Below are positions 9,830 through 20,465 of a stretch of DNA of 64,000 bases, one piece after another. The stretch's first letter is position 1, and each line of letters begins with the position of its first letter. Under the pieces are notes generated by a model, which saw nothing but the letters and a program-made list of their open reading frames with translations, ran no database searches and was not told where the DNA came from. This stretch comes from SAR86 cluster bacterium AG-390-O18 (GTDB lineage: Bacteria; Pseudomonadota; Gammaproteobacteria; Magnimaribacterales; AG-339-G14): contig QCHF01000002.1 of NCBI GenBank assembly GCA_003279605.1, positions 385,586 to 449,585 of the forward strand. Reading direction: 5' to 3'. A program made the translations under genes and the position numbers.

Positions 9830-12140
9830 AATATTTAAAATATTACTGCTATCCATATTTTCTGGTCTCATAACAGCATCAATAACAGTTGATGGTGTTC
9901 TTGATGAACCTGCTTGGAAAGGTGCTCAATCTTTAAGTGATTTTGTAACTGTTTATCCTAACGATAAATCAAAACCAAAATACAAAACCGAAGTAAAAGT
10001 TTTTTCTGATGATAAAGGCATATATTTTGGTTTTGTAAATGAACAACCTATTGAAACGCATACTCCCTTGAAACATCCTAGAGACAAATGGTTTGTTGAT
10101 GCTGATAGAAATTTTATCATGATAGATTTTGATGGTAATGCAACCGTAGGATACGAATTTTCAGTCACGCTTGGCGATACTTTGCGAGATGCAATTGTGA
10201 CTAATGAAAATGAGCTATCAGATAGTTGGGATGCAATTTGGTATGCAAAGACGCACCAAACAAAAACTGCTTGGTTTTCTGAATTTTTTATTCCTTGGGA
10301 AGTAGCTCCAATGAATATTATTGAGGGAAAAAAAAGAAACATAAAAGTGACTTTTGTTAGAAGGCATCATTCTGAAAATAAGTTTTATAACATTCCAGGG
10401 CTTTGGGCCGAACAATCACCTTTTTTGTCTAGGTTTTTAAGTTTGAAAGTAGATAATCCAGAAAACGTTAAGACCTCTAGAGTTGACTACTTTCCATATT
10501 TGAGCTTCACCAATAACTTTATTGAGAACAATAGAAACATAAATTTTGGGGGTGAAATATTTTGGGACATCAACTCAGAATCAAAACTGGATGTTTCTAT
10601 AAATCCAGATTTTGGTCAGGTTGAAAGTGATGATCTAATTGTAAACTTCTCTGCGATTGAAACTTATTACAAAGATAAAAGACCTTTTTTTACAGAAAAC
10701 CAAACTCTATTCGAAATCACCGGGTGGAATCTTTACTTTGTAAATACTAGAAGGATTGGAGGCATTCCTGATAAATGTTCGCCTACCAATGAGACTTTAA
10801 AAGGACAGTGCGCGAACAGCCTCATAGATTCTTCAGACATTGATCTTGCTTTAAGGTATACCCAAAAGTCTCAGGAAAACGAGTTTGGATTTTTCTCTGC
10901 ATTTGAAGCCAATAGCCTTCATTCTTCTGGAAGAGACTACTTTGCAGGTAGATATCGAAGAAATATTTCTGAAGCAAATGGCAAGATGGGATACATGGTT
11001 ACTGCAGTAGATAGACCCTCCATAAATCGAGAAGCCTACGTTCATACAGTAGATTTTGATTTTAAGCCTTCTGCTCCTACAAGAGTTTATGGATGGCTGA
11101 GTCAAGCTCATATCAAAGATAATTTAAATGATACAGTCGGAACAGGAGCAAGAGTGGTTGTTACAAAAGGGTTTTCTGACCAACTCTTTGTATTAGGCGC
11201 TATAAATTATTTAGATGAAGATTTTAATATCAATGATATGGGATACATTGAAGAATATAACAAAATCTCGGCTGGTGGTTTCTTACAATATATCCGCCCA
11301 ATTAAAGATAAAAAATCAAAAGTTGCACAGACAATACTTAAAGTAAATGGAGGGCACAATAGATCTACAGAAGGATATGGAAACGGAATAGGATTCATTA
11401 CGGAACTCGAATTATTTATGCGAGATAATTCTTACTTGAAATTAAACTGTAACTGCACAGTAAAAAGAGGAAAGGATTTCACTGAGACAAGGAACTACCC
11501 GACCGCACCTTATATTGAAAGTTTGGCAAATTATAATTTTCAATTAGCTTACTACACTCCTAGAACTGACCGGATCAGACCTTTTGTAAAGTTTGGCCTG
11601 TCTACTGGAGGTTATAGAATAAATGACTTAAATTCAGATCTGCGAAACGAAACAGTCAACTTTGGACTTGGATTAATTTTGACTACTTCAAGTCAATTCC
11701 GAGCTTCTTTAGATTTCTTTGAGTACCAAAAGGAAAACAATTGGGAAGTTTGGCAAAAAGAAAACCTTTTTGGATACTATGATAAAGAAATGGTCTCCTC
11801 CGGAATAAACCTAGATTGGTTTCCTGGCAATAATCAAGAATTTAGATTGAAAGCTTTCATTTATGGAATCAAAGCGAATAATGCAAGATCTTTTCGTGTA
11901 AATCAAAATGGGTATATGTCATCGTCCTCGGATGCAATCAATCCTTTCCAAGTTTCAGAAACAGCATTCCAAATAAGATATAAATATGAATTTTCTCCAT
12001 TATCAAATTTATATGTGGTTTATACTCGCGGGGGAAAATCATCGGGACTACTTAATGATTCTTTCGATGGTCTTTATTCTAATGCTTGGAATCAACAAAC
12101 TTTGGATAAATTTATTGTCAAAATTAGATATAAATTTTAA
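9819..12140 (+). CDS. DUF5916 outer membrane beta-barrel protein with N-terminal CBM9-like domain
   Basis: About 773 aa. A signal peptide (KIFKILLLSIFSGLITAS) is followed by a carbohydrate-binding family 9-like module starting ITVDGVLDEPAWKGA, then the DUF5916 hallmark SINPDFGQVESD and KRPFFTENQ near residues 265-300. The remainder alternates short aromatic strands ending in a C-terminal IRYKF, as in outer membrane barrels. I prefer the ATG at 9819, which begins the signal peptide, over 9810. Function in the family is unestablished; roles in polymer binding or uptake are proposed from domain content. It overlaps the flavin-reductase-like gene and, by 4 nt, the convergent 12137-12334 gene. Confidence 0.85.
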   Translation: MKLKIFKILLLSIFSGLITASITVDGVLDEPAWKGAQSLSDFVTVYPNDKSKPKYKTEVKVFSDDKGIYFGFVNEQPIETHTPLKHPRDKWFVDADRNFIMIDFDGNATVGYEFSVTLGDTLRDAIVTNENELSDSWDAIWYAKTHQTKTAWFSEFFIPWEVAPMNIIEGKKRNIKVTFVRRHHSENKFYNIPGLWAEQSPFLSRFLSLKVDNPENVKTSRVDYFPYLSFTNNFIENNRNINFGGEIFWDINSESKLDVSINPDFGQVESDDLIVNFSAIETYYKDKRPFFTENQTLFEITGWNLYFVNTRRIGGIPDKCSPTNETLKGQCANSLIDSSDIDLALRYTQKSQENEFGFFSAFEANSLHSSGRDYFAGRYRRNISEANGKMGYMVTAVDRPSINREAYVHTVDFDFKPSAPTRVYGWLSQAHIKDNLNDTVGTGARVVVTKGFSDQLFVLGAINYLDEDFNINDMGYIEEYNKISAGGFLQYIRPIKDKKSKVAQTILKVNGGHNRSTEGYGNGIGFITELELFMRDNSYLKLNCNCTVKRGKDFTETRNYPTAPYIESLANYNFQLAYYTPRTDRIRPFVKFGLSTGGYRINDLNSDLRNETVNFGLGLILTTSSQFRASLDFFEYQKENNWEVWQKENLFGYYDKEMVSSGINLDWFPGNNQEFRLKAFIYGIKANNARSFRVNQNGYMSSSSDAINPFQVSETAFQIRYKYEFSPLSNLYVVYTRGGKSSGLLNDSFDGLYSNAWNQQTLDKFIVKIRYKF

Positions 12141-12334
12141 GCCTTGCAGTTCTTACAAAAAAATTTTTCTGAAGACATAACAGATAAACTTTTTGGCAAA
12201 TAGTCTCCACAAGAAGAGCATTTCACCAACTCTTTATTTTCGTTATCTAAGTCAATTTCCTCTTGTTTGAATAGTCTTGCTAAACCAGAAAGGATACCTA
12301 CAAAGGCAAGGACAATTAATACTTTTAAAAGCAT
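12137..12334 (-). CDS. Small membrane-anchored zinc-ribbon protein (PP0621-like)
   Basis: The 65 aa begin with one membrane helix (LLKVLIVLAFVGILSGLARLF), followed by an acidic linker and a zinc ribbon with CSSC and CKNC. This architecture matches the short PP0621-type conserved proteins of proteobacteria, whose function is unknown. It starts at an ATG just after the bamD stop, in the same direction, so it may be co-transcribed with bamD. The 3' end overlaps the convergent DUF5916 gene by 4 nt. Confidence 0.75.
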   Translation of the reverse strand: MLLKVLIVLAFVGILSGLARLFKQEEIDLDNENKELVKCSSCGDYLPKSLSVMSSEKFFCKNCKA

Positions 12335-12340
12335 ATTTAG

Positions 12341-13114
12341 CTAGGAATTATTACTTTGAGATTCTTTAGATTTTTCTATAAATCTTTTTAGAATTTCAGC
12401 TGCTTGATTTTTTAAATCTTCTTTTCCCATTAAATCATACGCTTGGACTTTTATTTCTAGCGCTTCTTTTATGATGGGAGACTCAGGAAGGTTAGAAATT
12501 ATATAATCTACTCTCGAAACTGCAGCAATATAAGCTTTTCTTTGAATATAGAATTCAGCAACCTCTAATTCTTGCTTTGCAATTAAATCTCTTAAAAATA
12601 TCATTCTTCTTTTTGCATCCTCGACATAGGTGCTTTCAGGAAATCTTTCTAAAAATTCAGTAAGCTCATCAAATGATTCTTTTGCGGTTGTTAAGTCTCT
12701 TTTATAAGTGAGTTCACCTAAAATTGGCACAGTACTTAGAAGTTCTTTCTCTTTGGAAAATTTTGCAAGGCCTTTCATGTAATAGGCATAATCTGTATTG
12801 GGATGCCTTGGATGCAAACTGATAAATCTTTCTGCCGCAATTACTGCTGAATCGAAAAGACGATTTTCATAGTATGCATAAATAAGTTCAGCCTGAGCTT
12901 GTTCAGCATATCTCCCGAAAGGAAATCTTCTTTCTAAACTTTCAAGTGATTCTATCGCCATAGAATAGTTCCCTGACTTAATTCTTTCTTGAGCTTGATC
13001 ATATATTTGTTTTTCTATCATTGCTGGAGTGTTAGGCTCTTCCTTTTTTTGAGTGGCGCAGCTAATAAAAAAAATTACAAAAAAAATGAAAAAAAGATTT
13101 GAGTAAAATTTCAT
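12341..13114 (-). CDS. bamD: Outer membrane assembly lipoprotein BamD
   Basis: Lipoprotein of the BAM complex that inserts beta-barrel proteins in the outer membrane, essential in E. coli. The 257 aa begin with a lipoprotein signal peptide ending FFISC (lipidated cysteine at about residue 19), then TPR-like repeats including YDQAQERIKSGNYSMAIESLE and the segment RFPFGRYAEQAQAELIYAYY. Length fits the family (about 245 aa). It is divergent from rluD with a 22-nt gap, the conserved gammaproteobacterial arrangement. Confidence 0.96.
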   Translation of the reverse strand: MKFYSNLFFIFFVIFFISCATQKKEEPNTPAMIEKQIYDQAQERIKSGNYSMAIESLESLERRFPFGRYAEQAQAELIYAYYENRLFDSAVIAAERFISLHPRHPNTDYAYYMKGLAKFSKEKELLSTVPILGELTYKRDLTTAKESFDELTEFLERFPESTYVEDAKRRMIFLRDLIAKQELEVAEFYIQRKAYIAAVSRVDYIISNLPESPIIKEALEIKVQAYDLMGKEDLKNQAAEILKRFIEKSKESQSNNS

Positions 13115-13136
13115 AAAATAAGTTTATCATTCTGTC

Positions 13137-14093
13137 ATGACGATTAAGAAGGAGAATTTAATATCTAAAGAGATAAGCGAAGCATTAACTAATAAACGTC
13201 TTGATGTAGTTTTGGCTGAAACTTTTCCAGAGTTTTCTAGAAGTAGACTAAAAAAATGGCTGGAGAACGATTTGGTATCTGTAAATAAGAAAGTTATAAA
13301 TAAACCCAGTCATAAAATAATTTTTCCGGCAAAACTGGAAGTTAGTGTGCCAAGCGAAAATCTCACAGAAGATTTACCAGAACAATTAGACATAAATATA
13401 GTTGAGTCTACAGAGGGTTATATCGTAATCGACAAAAGCAATGGAATGGTAGTGCATCCCGGTGCAGGAAATAAATCAGGAACATTATTGAATGCCTTAT
13501 TGCATCAATATCCTGAATTAAAAAAATTACCGAGAGCAGGTATTGTTCATCGTCTAGATAAAGATACTTCGGGGCTTATGGTAGTAGCCAGAAACGAACC
13601 GGCCATGCAAAGCTTGTCAGAACAAATTTCCAATCGTTCCATCAAAAGGATCTACCAAGCTTTCACAGTAGGAAGAATTGATAGATCTGGAAAAATTGAA
13701 GCGCCAATAGGAAGACACCCAAAAAATAGACAAAAACAAGCAATTATTGATTCTGGTCGAGAAGCCATTTCACACTACAAGGTCATAGAAAATTTTGGCT
13801 CTTATTCTCATCTTGAAGTTTCCTTAGAAACAGGAAGGACTCATCAAATACGCGTTCATATGAATCATTTAGGCTTTCCTTTAATTGGAGATCCTCTTTA
13901 TGGCAGGCGAAGAAGATTTGCTAAAAACACTCATCAAAAACTTAGAGAAATAATAGAAAGTTTTTCCAGACAAGCACTTCATGCTGCTCATCTGAGTTTC
14001 ATAGATCCCGCTACATCCAAAGAAGTGAGCTTCCAATCTAAATTACCTTCTGATTTAGTCGAATTAAGGCAAAACCTTTTAAATCAAGCATAA
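13137..14093 (+). CDS. rluD: 23S rRNA pseudouridine(1911/1915/1917) synthase
   Basis: Isomerises uridines in helix 69 of 23S rRNA. The 318 aa show an N-terminal S4 RNA-binding domain (RLDVVLAETFPEFSRSRLKKW), the catalytic motif GIVHRLDKDTSGLM with D141 as the probable nucleophile, and the C-terminal GRTHQIRVHM and GDPLYG blocks. RluD rather than RluC is favoured by the location beside bamD. A TATCAT hexamer lies 6 nt before the ATG and there is no Shine-Dalgarno. Confidence 0.94.
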   Translation: MTIKKENLISKEISEALTNKRLDVVLAETFPEFSRSRLKKWLENDLVSVNKKVINKPSHKIIFPAKLEVSVPSENLTEDLPEQLDINIVESTEGYIVIDKSNGMVVHPGAGNKSGTLLNALLHQYPELKKLPRAGIVHRLDKDTSGLMVVARNEPAMQSLSEQISNRSIKRIYQAFTVGRIDRSGKIEAPIGRHPKNRQKQAIIDSGREAISHYKVIENFGSYSHLEVSLETGRTHQIRVHMNHLGFPLIGDPLYGRRRRFAKNTHQKLREIIESFSRQALHAAHLSFIDPATSKEVSFQSKLPSDLVELRQNLLNQA

Positions 14094-14098
14094 TTTTC

Positions 14099-14126
14099 TT
14101 GACTTGCTTTCTAGTACTGTCAAAAT
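14099..14126 (+). promoter_or_regulatory. Candidate ilvBHC promoter
   Basis: TTGACT (14099-14104), a 16-nt spacer and CAAAAT (14121-14126) upstream of ilvB. The leader to the ATG would be about 33 nt, too short for a classical leader-peptide attenuator like that of E. coli ilv operons. Confidence 0.45.
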
Positions 14127-14165
14127 TCGCTCCCTTGAGAGATTTCTTCAAATTTTTTTAAAAAA

Positions 14166-15908
14166 ATGGCAAAAGTAATGACATCTGGTGGCGAAGCTTT
14201 AATTAAGGCTTTAGCTGATGAAAATGTAGATATCATCTTCGGTTATCCCGGAGGTGCTGCCTTGCATATTTACGATGCAATCTACCAGCAAGATCGAGTA
14301 CAACATATCTTAGTTAGACACGAACAAGCTGCTACTCACGCAGCTGATGGCTTTGCTCGAGCTACTGGAAAGCCTGGAGTTTGTTTGGTTACTTCTGGAC
14401 CAGGAGCAACAAACGCAATTACTGGTATTGCAACTGCCTATATGGATTCCATTCCTCTGGTTGTAATTTCTGGTCAAGTACCAAATCATTTAATAGGTAC
14501 TGATGCTTTTCAAGAAACCGATATGATGGGTATTTCTAGACCCATTGTTAAACATAGTTTTCTTGTGCAAAAGCCAGAAGAAATTCCAGTTATTGTCAAA
14601 AAAGCATTTCACATTGCAACCAGCGGTAGACCTGGACCAGTGGTTATTGATGTTCCGAAAAACTTAACTGATCCTAATGAAAAATTTGAATATAAGTTCC
14701 CTTCAGATTTATATTTGAGATCATTTGCGTTATATAACGAAGCAGAAAATAGTGAAGTAAAAAAAGCTGTGAAATTGCTTACCGAGGCAGAAAGACCTGT
14801 CATTTATGCCGGTGGTGGAGCTATCAACTCCAATGCTGCAGAAGAAATTTATGAATTTGGAAAGTTGATGGGCTGTCCTGTTACCAATACCTTAATGGGT
14901 CTTGGTGTTTATCCAGCTTCAGACGAGCAGTTTGTTGGCATGTTAGGCATGCATGGTACTTATGAGGCAAACATGGTGATGCATGAAGCGGATTTGATTA
15001 TGGCAATTGGTGCAAGATTTGATGATCGAATTACCAACAATCCAAACAAATTCGGCCTACAAGCTAAAAAAATACATATTGATTCCGATCCGTCTTCAAT
15101 TGATAAGATTATTGACGTAGATGTAGCAATGACTGGAAATGCAAAAAAAGTTATTTCTCAAATCAACAAAGAATTAAAGGCTATGAATTTTGACAATAAA
15201 AAATTCGATCCTTGGATGAAAAAAGCCATGCAGTGGCGTGCGGACCACGGACTCAATCACAATATGTTGGATCAAAAAAATCCAGGAGATATCATTTTGC
15301 CCCAACAAGTTATTCAATCTGCATATAAAGCGACTGATGGTAAGGCTTTTGTTACTTCAGACGTTGGTCAGCACCAAATGTTTGCAGCACAGTATTATCA
15401 CTTCAACGAACCAAGAAAATGGATTAATTCAGGCGGATTGGGAACTATGGGTTTTGGTTTGCCTGCTGCAATGGGAGTTAAATTTGCTTTTCCTGATGAA
15501 ACGGTTGCTTGCATCACGGGAGAAGGCAGCATTCAAATGTGTATCCAAGAATTATCTACGTGCGGACAATATGGTTTGCCCATCAAGATTATAAATCTCA
15601 ACAACAGAGCGCTTGGAATGGTTAAACAATGGCAGGATATGCAATATGGTGGAAGATATTCAAGTATCTCTTACGAAGACTCCTTGCCTGACTTTATCAA
15701 GCTTGCTGAATCTTATGGACATGTTGGTATGAAAGTAGAAAAGCTTTCAGAACTACAGGCCGCAATGGAAGAGTGCTTTGCTTTAAAAGACAAATTGGTT
15801 TTTCTTGATGTCTATGTTGATCCGGATGAGCACGTTTATCCTATGTTGAAAGCTGGTGGAGACATGTCAGAAATGTACTTAAGCAAAACAGAAAAAACTT
15901 TCGAATGA
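14166..15908 (+). CDS. ilvB: Acetolactate synthase large (catalytic) subunit
   Basis: ThDP-dependent condensation of pyruvate with pyruvate or 2-oxobutyrate, the first step to valine, leucine and isoleucine. The 580 aa contain the catalytic glutamate region RHEQAATHAADGFARATG, the middle FAD-type domain, and the ThDP/Mg site TGEGSIQM followed 28 residues later by NNRALGMVKQWQ. The Asp-to-Glu change in the GDG motif occurs in other IlvI-type enzymes, so it is not taken as a defect. It could equally be named ilvI. Its stop overlaps ilvH by 4 nt (ATGA). Confidence 0.96.
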   Translation: MAKVMTSGGEALIKALADENVDIIFGYPGGAALHIYDAIYQQDRVQHILVRHEQAATHAADGFARATGKPGVCLVTSGPGATNAITGIATAYMDSIPLVVISGQVPNHLIGTDAFQETDMMGISRPIVKHSFLVQKPEEIPVIVKKAFHIATSGRPGPVVIDVPKNLTDPNEKFEYKFPSDLYLRSFALYNEAENSEVKKAVKLLTEAERPVIYAGGGAINSNAAEEIYEFGKLMGCPVTNTLMGLGVYPASDEQFVGMLGMHGTYEANMVMHEADLIMAIGARFDDRITNNPNKFGLQAKKIHIDSDPSSIDKIIDVDVAMTGNAKKVISQINKELKAMNFDNKKFDPWMKKAMQWRADHGLNHNMLDQKNPGDIILPQQVIQSAYKATDGKAFVTSDVGQHQMFAAQYYHFNEPRKWINSGGLGTMGFGLPAAMGVKFAFPDETVACITGEGSIQMCIQELSTCGQYGLPIKIINLNNRALGMVKQWQDMQYGGRYSSISYEDSLPDFIKLAESYGHVGMKVEKLSELQAAMEECFALKDKLVFLDVYVDPDEHVYPMLKAGGDMSEMYLSKTEKTFE

Positions 15909-16417
15909 ATCATATTGCCTTGCTAATGGAAAACCAACCTGGAGCTTTATCCAGGGTGATAGGTTTATTTTCTCAAAGAGGGTACAACATCGATTCTTTA
16001 TCGGTAGCTCCTACGCAAGATGAAACACTTTCCAGATTGACCATGACCATTGGTGAGGAAGGAGCTGATATCAATCAGGTTCTAAAACAGCTTTATAAAT
16101 TAGTTGATGTGGTGATGGTGCAAAATTTAAATGAAGCTGACGCCTTAACTTTAGAACTTGCAATAATTAAATTAAATAAGACCAAGGCAGAAGTAGAGGG
16201 TCTTTTAAAAAATTATGAATTTGAAAGAGAAATTTTAGATGAAAAAGACAATTACACAGTTTTCAAAGCACTAGGTGATACTCAAGAAATTGAAAATTTA
16301 TTGTCTGAATTGAAGAAAGAAGAATTTTTAGAAGTGACAAGGTCTGGTACCTTAGGTATGACCAAAGGCAATGAGTCTTTGGCAACTAATGATCAGACTA
16401 AAATTTCTTACGATTAA
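15905..16417 (+). CDS. ilvH: Acetolactate synthase small (regulatory) subunit
   Basis: Regulatory subunit that binds valine and activates IlvB. The 170 aa start with the ACT domain (LLMENQPGALSRVIGLFSQRG, NIDSLSVAPT) and have the family's C-terminal half ending in RSGTLGM. Length is close to the E. coli IlvH (163 aa). The ATG sits in the ilvB stop (ATGA overlap), a sign of translational coupling and of subunit stoichiometry control. Confidence 0.96.
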   Translation: MNHIALLMENQPGALSRVIGLFSQRGYNIDSLSVAPTQDETLSRLTMTIGEEGADINQVLKQLYKLVDVVMVQNLNEADALTLELAIIKLNKTKAEVEGLLKNYEFEREILDEKDNYTVFKALGDTQEIENLLSELKKEEFLEVTRSGTLGMTKGNESLATNDQTKISYD

Positions 16418-17464
<1,047 letters not shown>

Positions 17465-17469
17465 ATTTT

Positions 17470-18462
17470 TTAGTTTTCTTCTTCAGAGAGATTTTTAAGT
17501 TGCTTCATTAAATTGAAGTGACTGTCATCTCTCATGGGTAAAAAATCATGATCGTATGCTTTTTCTGGATTCTCTCTGACCCTTCTATCTAATGCTTTTG
17601 CATCAGGGCCAATAAGAATCCGCCACTCTTTGGCTTTGACGCCATCCAAAATTACTTTAGCAGCAGCTTCAGCAGAGGTAATGGCTTTTTCTTTAAAATC
17701 TTTTTGTCTATTCATGACCGACTCACGAAACATTTCTAAAGACAGGTTGTGAACTGGCGCACCCACTTTAATCCATCTATCTTTCATTTCCTGAAGCTCT
17801 TCATCATTCAAATCAGCAATATCTTTTTGTCCCAATACTTTTCCAGAATTTTCGCTAATTGAAGTACCAATATGTCCTGGCATCACAAGAGATACGCCAA
17901 GGTGTGGCGCATTGATACGAAAATCATTGATCAAGGCTTCGGTAAAACCTTTAACGGCAAATTTTGCTGCAGAGTAAGAAGTATGAGGTTGAGAATGTCC
18001 GAGAGTCGCCCAAAAACCATTAACACTACTAGTATTAATCATATGGCCTTCTTCACTTTTAAGTAGGGCGTCCATAAATGCTCGAGAGCATAAATAAACT
18101 CCATCCCAACAAATCTTAAAAGTTCTTTCCCATTCTTCTATTCCTGAAAGAACAAAGCTTGCACCGCCACCAATACCAGCATTATTAAAAAGCAAATTGA
18201 TATGCTCAGTTCCTTGTTGCTCTAAAACTTCATCTCTAAAACGTAAGACATCTTCTTCAGACGAAACGTCGCATAAATGTTTAGTAATTTTTACATGGGG
18301 ATATTTTTTTGATGCTTCTTGGAAGGTCTCTTCCATATTTTCTTCAATGACATCGCAAATAGAGACATGGCAGCCTTCTGCAGCCAATTGATAAGTGAGT
18401 TCTCTTCCCATACCGGTTCCACCGCCTGTGATAACCGCAATTTTTCCATCAAAATTTTCCAT
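17470..18462 (-). CDS. Short-chain dehydrogenase/reductase
   Basis: NAD(P)-dependent oxidoreductase of the classical SDR family. The cofactor loop TGGGTGMGRE is near residue 13, NNAGIGGG follows, then the catalytic serine in INTSSVNGF and YSAAK (Tyr and Lys). The ORF track starts at a TTG (18477). I chose the ATG at 18462 because GGGAG lies 5 nt upstream of it and the Rossmann fold begins right after. That gives 330 aa, longer than minimal SDRs, with an extended C-terminus. The substrate is unknown; an alcohol or hydroxy-lipid is typical of this group. Confidence 0.88.
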   Translation of the reverse strand: MENFDGKIAVITGGGTGMGRELTYQLAAEGCHVSICDVIEENMEETFQEASKKYPHVKITKHLCDVSSEEDVLRFRDEVLEQQGTEHINLLFNNAGIGGGASFVLSGIEEWERTFKICWDGVYLCSRAFMDALLKSEEGHMINTSSVNGFWATLGHSQPHTSYSAAKFAVKGFTEALINDFRINAPHLGVSLVMPGHIGTSISENSGKVLGQKDIADLNDEELQEMKDRWIKVGAPVHNLSLEMFRESVMNRQKDFKEKAITSAEAAAKVILDGVKAKEWRILIGPDAKALDRRVRENPEKAYDHDFLPMRDDSHFNLMKQLKNLSEEEN

Positions 18463-18528
18463 TTTTCTCCCAAACAAATATTTCTTAAAGTTTTTTTACT
18501 TTACATAGTATCTACTAGAAAAAAAACC

Positions 18529-18534
18529 TATAAT
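18529..18534 (+). promoter_or_regulatory. Candidate -10 element of tRNA-Ile
   Basis: A perfect TATAAT about 45 nt before the mature tRNA-Ile 5' end. No good -35 at the right distance was found. Confidence 0.35.
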
Positions 18535-18578
18535 CCTTTCTCCAAGATCAGCAAGATAAGATTTTTACTTCTAATTTT

Positions 18579-18655
<77 letters not shown>

Positions 18656-18684
18656 TAGATATTGTCACTCTCAATTAAAGGTTT

Positions 18685-18713
18685 TTGACAGTTAAACTGA
18701 CATATCCTATATT
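18685..18713 (+). promoter_or_regulatory. Sulfatase promoter, sigma70 type
   Basis: TTGACA (18685-18690), exactly 17 nt, then TATATT (18708-18713). The -35 is perfect and the -10 has five of six consensus bases. The sulfatase ATG follows 23 nt after the -10, with AGGGGA as Shine-Dalgarno. Confidence 0.75.
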
Positions 18714-18736
18714 CTTTTTCCAGGGGAAAATTCAAA

Positions 18737-20383
18737 ATGCTTAAGAAGACGCTGTACTCACTGATTGCAATAGTTTTTATTGGGGTTATTGCTTGGGAAT
18801 ACAAAGTCAATATCTTAATTTGGTCCTTACCAAAGATGATGAATTTTCTTAACCCCATTCAAGAAAACATCCCAACATCTTGGTCTATTGGGCCAGAAGA
18901 AGCAACGAAGGACGACCGACCTAACATAATTTTAATTCTTGCTGATGATATGGGCTACAACGATATTTCGCTCCATAATGGTGGAGCTGCTGATGGTTCT
19001 TTGCAAACGCTACATATTGATGAATTGGCTGCAAGTGGTGTTTGGTTTTCAAGAGGTTATGCTGCTAATGCGACTTGTGCTCCATCTCGAGCATCAATCA
19101 TGACAGGCAAATATGCTACAAGATTTGGTTATGAATTTACTCCAGTACCCGATCCGGCAAGATTTATTCTCACTTGGCTGGTTGAAGAAGATGATGCTCA
19201 ATTGAGAGGGAGAATTGATCGAGAAGTCGCAAATAACTTACCTTCATATTTCGATATGGGCATGCCAACTGAACAAATTACTATAGCTGAAGTTCTTAAG
19301 GATGCAGGATATTACACCGCTCACATTGGCAAATGGCATTTAGGAATTACCAATGGCATGGATCCTCAAAGTCAGGGCTTTGTTGACTCTTTGTCGCTTG
19401 CAGGGAGTTCTTATCTTTCTGAGAATGACCCTGAAGTTGTAAATGCCAAATTTGATACAAGCATTGATAAGATGGTTTGGTCTTCCTCTCAGTATGCGGC
19501 TAGATTTAATGGCAGCAAACCTTTTGCTCCTGATAAATACGTCACAGATTACTATACCGATGAAGCATTGAAAGTGATTGAAAATAATCAGAACCGACCC
19601 TTCTTTTTATACTTAAGTCATTGGGCGATTCATAATCCATTACAAGCTTTAAGATCTGATGTTGAGCAAATGCAACATATGTCCGGTCACAACCTTCAAG
19701 TATATTCAGGCATGATTCGAGCACTTGATCGAAGTGTTGGCAAAATTATAGAAAAACTTAAAGAACTAGAAATCTATGGGAAAACCTTGATCATATTTAC
19801 TAGCGATAATGGCGGTGCTAACTATATCGAATTAGAAGATATCAATAAGCCTTATCGAGGCTGGAAAATATCGTTTTTTGATGGCGGTATCAGAGTACCT
19901 TTTATTTTTAGTTGGCCTGATCGCATTGAAGCTGGTGGAAAATTCGACGATGCTATTCACCACTTCGATATTTTTTCTACGATTGCTGCAGCGGCAAATG
20001 TAGAAATAAAGAATAAACTCGTTATTGACGGAGTAAATTTACTACCTTTCATTAATAAAGAGACTTTTAATAAACCTCATGAAACTCTTTTTTGGCGCTC
20101 TGGTAATCACCAATCGGTTTTACATAAAAACTGGAAATATTTAATTAGCATTAAAGAAAATGCTCGATGGTTGTTTGATACTTCTTCGGATCCTTTTGAA
20201 AAAAATAATGTTATTGATAAATATCCAAAACAGGCCCAGGTTATTGAAAGCTTATTGGTAGAATTCAACTATAAGCAAAGTGATCCTCTCTTCCCGTCAG
20301 CTTTTGAAGCCCCAATAATGATTGATAAATATGATGGACAAGAATATGAAGCAGGGGACGACTATATTTATTGGTCTAACTAA
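18737..20383 (+). CDS. Arylsulfatase-type sulfatase, membrane-anchored or exported
   Basis: Hydrolyses sulfate esters using a formylglycine made from a cysteine. The 548 aa begin with a hydrophobic N-terminal segment (residues 5-20) that acts as membrane anchor or signal. The metal-binding ILADDMGYND is near residue 68 and the sulfatase signature CAPSR is at C114-R118, followed by ASIMTGKYATR. GKWHLG and FTSDNGG also match family blocks. No formylglycine-generating enzyme is in the window. A strong promoter lies just upstream. The substrate is not readable; sulfated polysaccharides or lipids are usual in marine bacteria. Confidence 0.92.
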   Translation: MLKKTLYSLIAIVFIGVIAWEYKVNILIWSLPKMMNFLNPIQENIPTSWSIGPEEATKDDRPNIILILADDMGYNDISLHNGGAADGSLQTLHIDELAASGVWFSRGYAANATCAPSRASIMTGKYATRFGYEFTPVPDPARFILTWLVEEDDAQLRGRIDREVANNLPSYFDMGMPTEQITIAEVLKDAGYYTAHIGKWHLGITNGMDPQSQGFVDSLSLAGSSYLSENDPEVVNAKFDTSIDKMVWSSSQYAARFNGSKPFAPDKYVTDYYTDEALKVIENNQNRPFFLYLSHWAIHNPLQALRSDVEQMQHMSGHNLQVYSGMIRALDRSVGKIIEKLKELEIYGKTLIIFTSDNGGANYIELEDINKPYRGWKISFFDGGIRVPFIFSWPDRIEAGGKFDDAIHHFDIFSTIAAAANVEIKNKLVIDGVNLLPFINKETFNKPHETLFWRSGNHQSVLHKNWKYLISIKENARWLFDTSSDPFEKNNVIDKYPKQAQVIESLLVEFNYKQSDPLFPSAFEAPIMIDKYDGQEYEAGDDYIYWSN

Positions 20384-20420
20384 ACTAAATAAACTAAATA
20401 AAAAAATTTTGTTTCGGGAA

Positions 20421-20445
20421 CACCCCTTCCAGAATTGAAGGGGTG
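20421..20445. terminator. Hairpin between convergent sulfatase and TonB receptor genes
   Basis: A perfect 9-bp inverted repeat, CACCCCTTC and GAAGGGGTG with a 7-nt loop, in the 82-nt convergent gap. On the minus strand a T-run (TTTTTTT) follows about 15 nt later, so it may end the TonB receptor transcript. On the plus strand no T-run follows. A bidirectional role is inferred from the position. Confidence 0.55.
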
Positions 20446-20465
20446 CTCTAGGGGGATTCTCTAAC

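Noticed and set aside
15512-15530. GEG instead of GDG in the ThDP motif of IlvB as a sign of inactivity
   Set aside because: The same substitution is known in functional IlvI-type enzymes and the rest of the site is intact.
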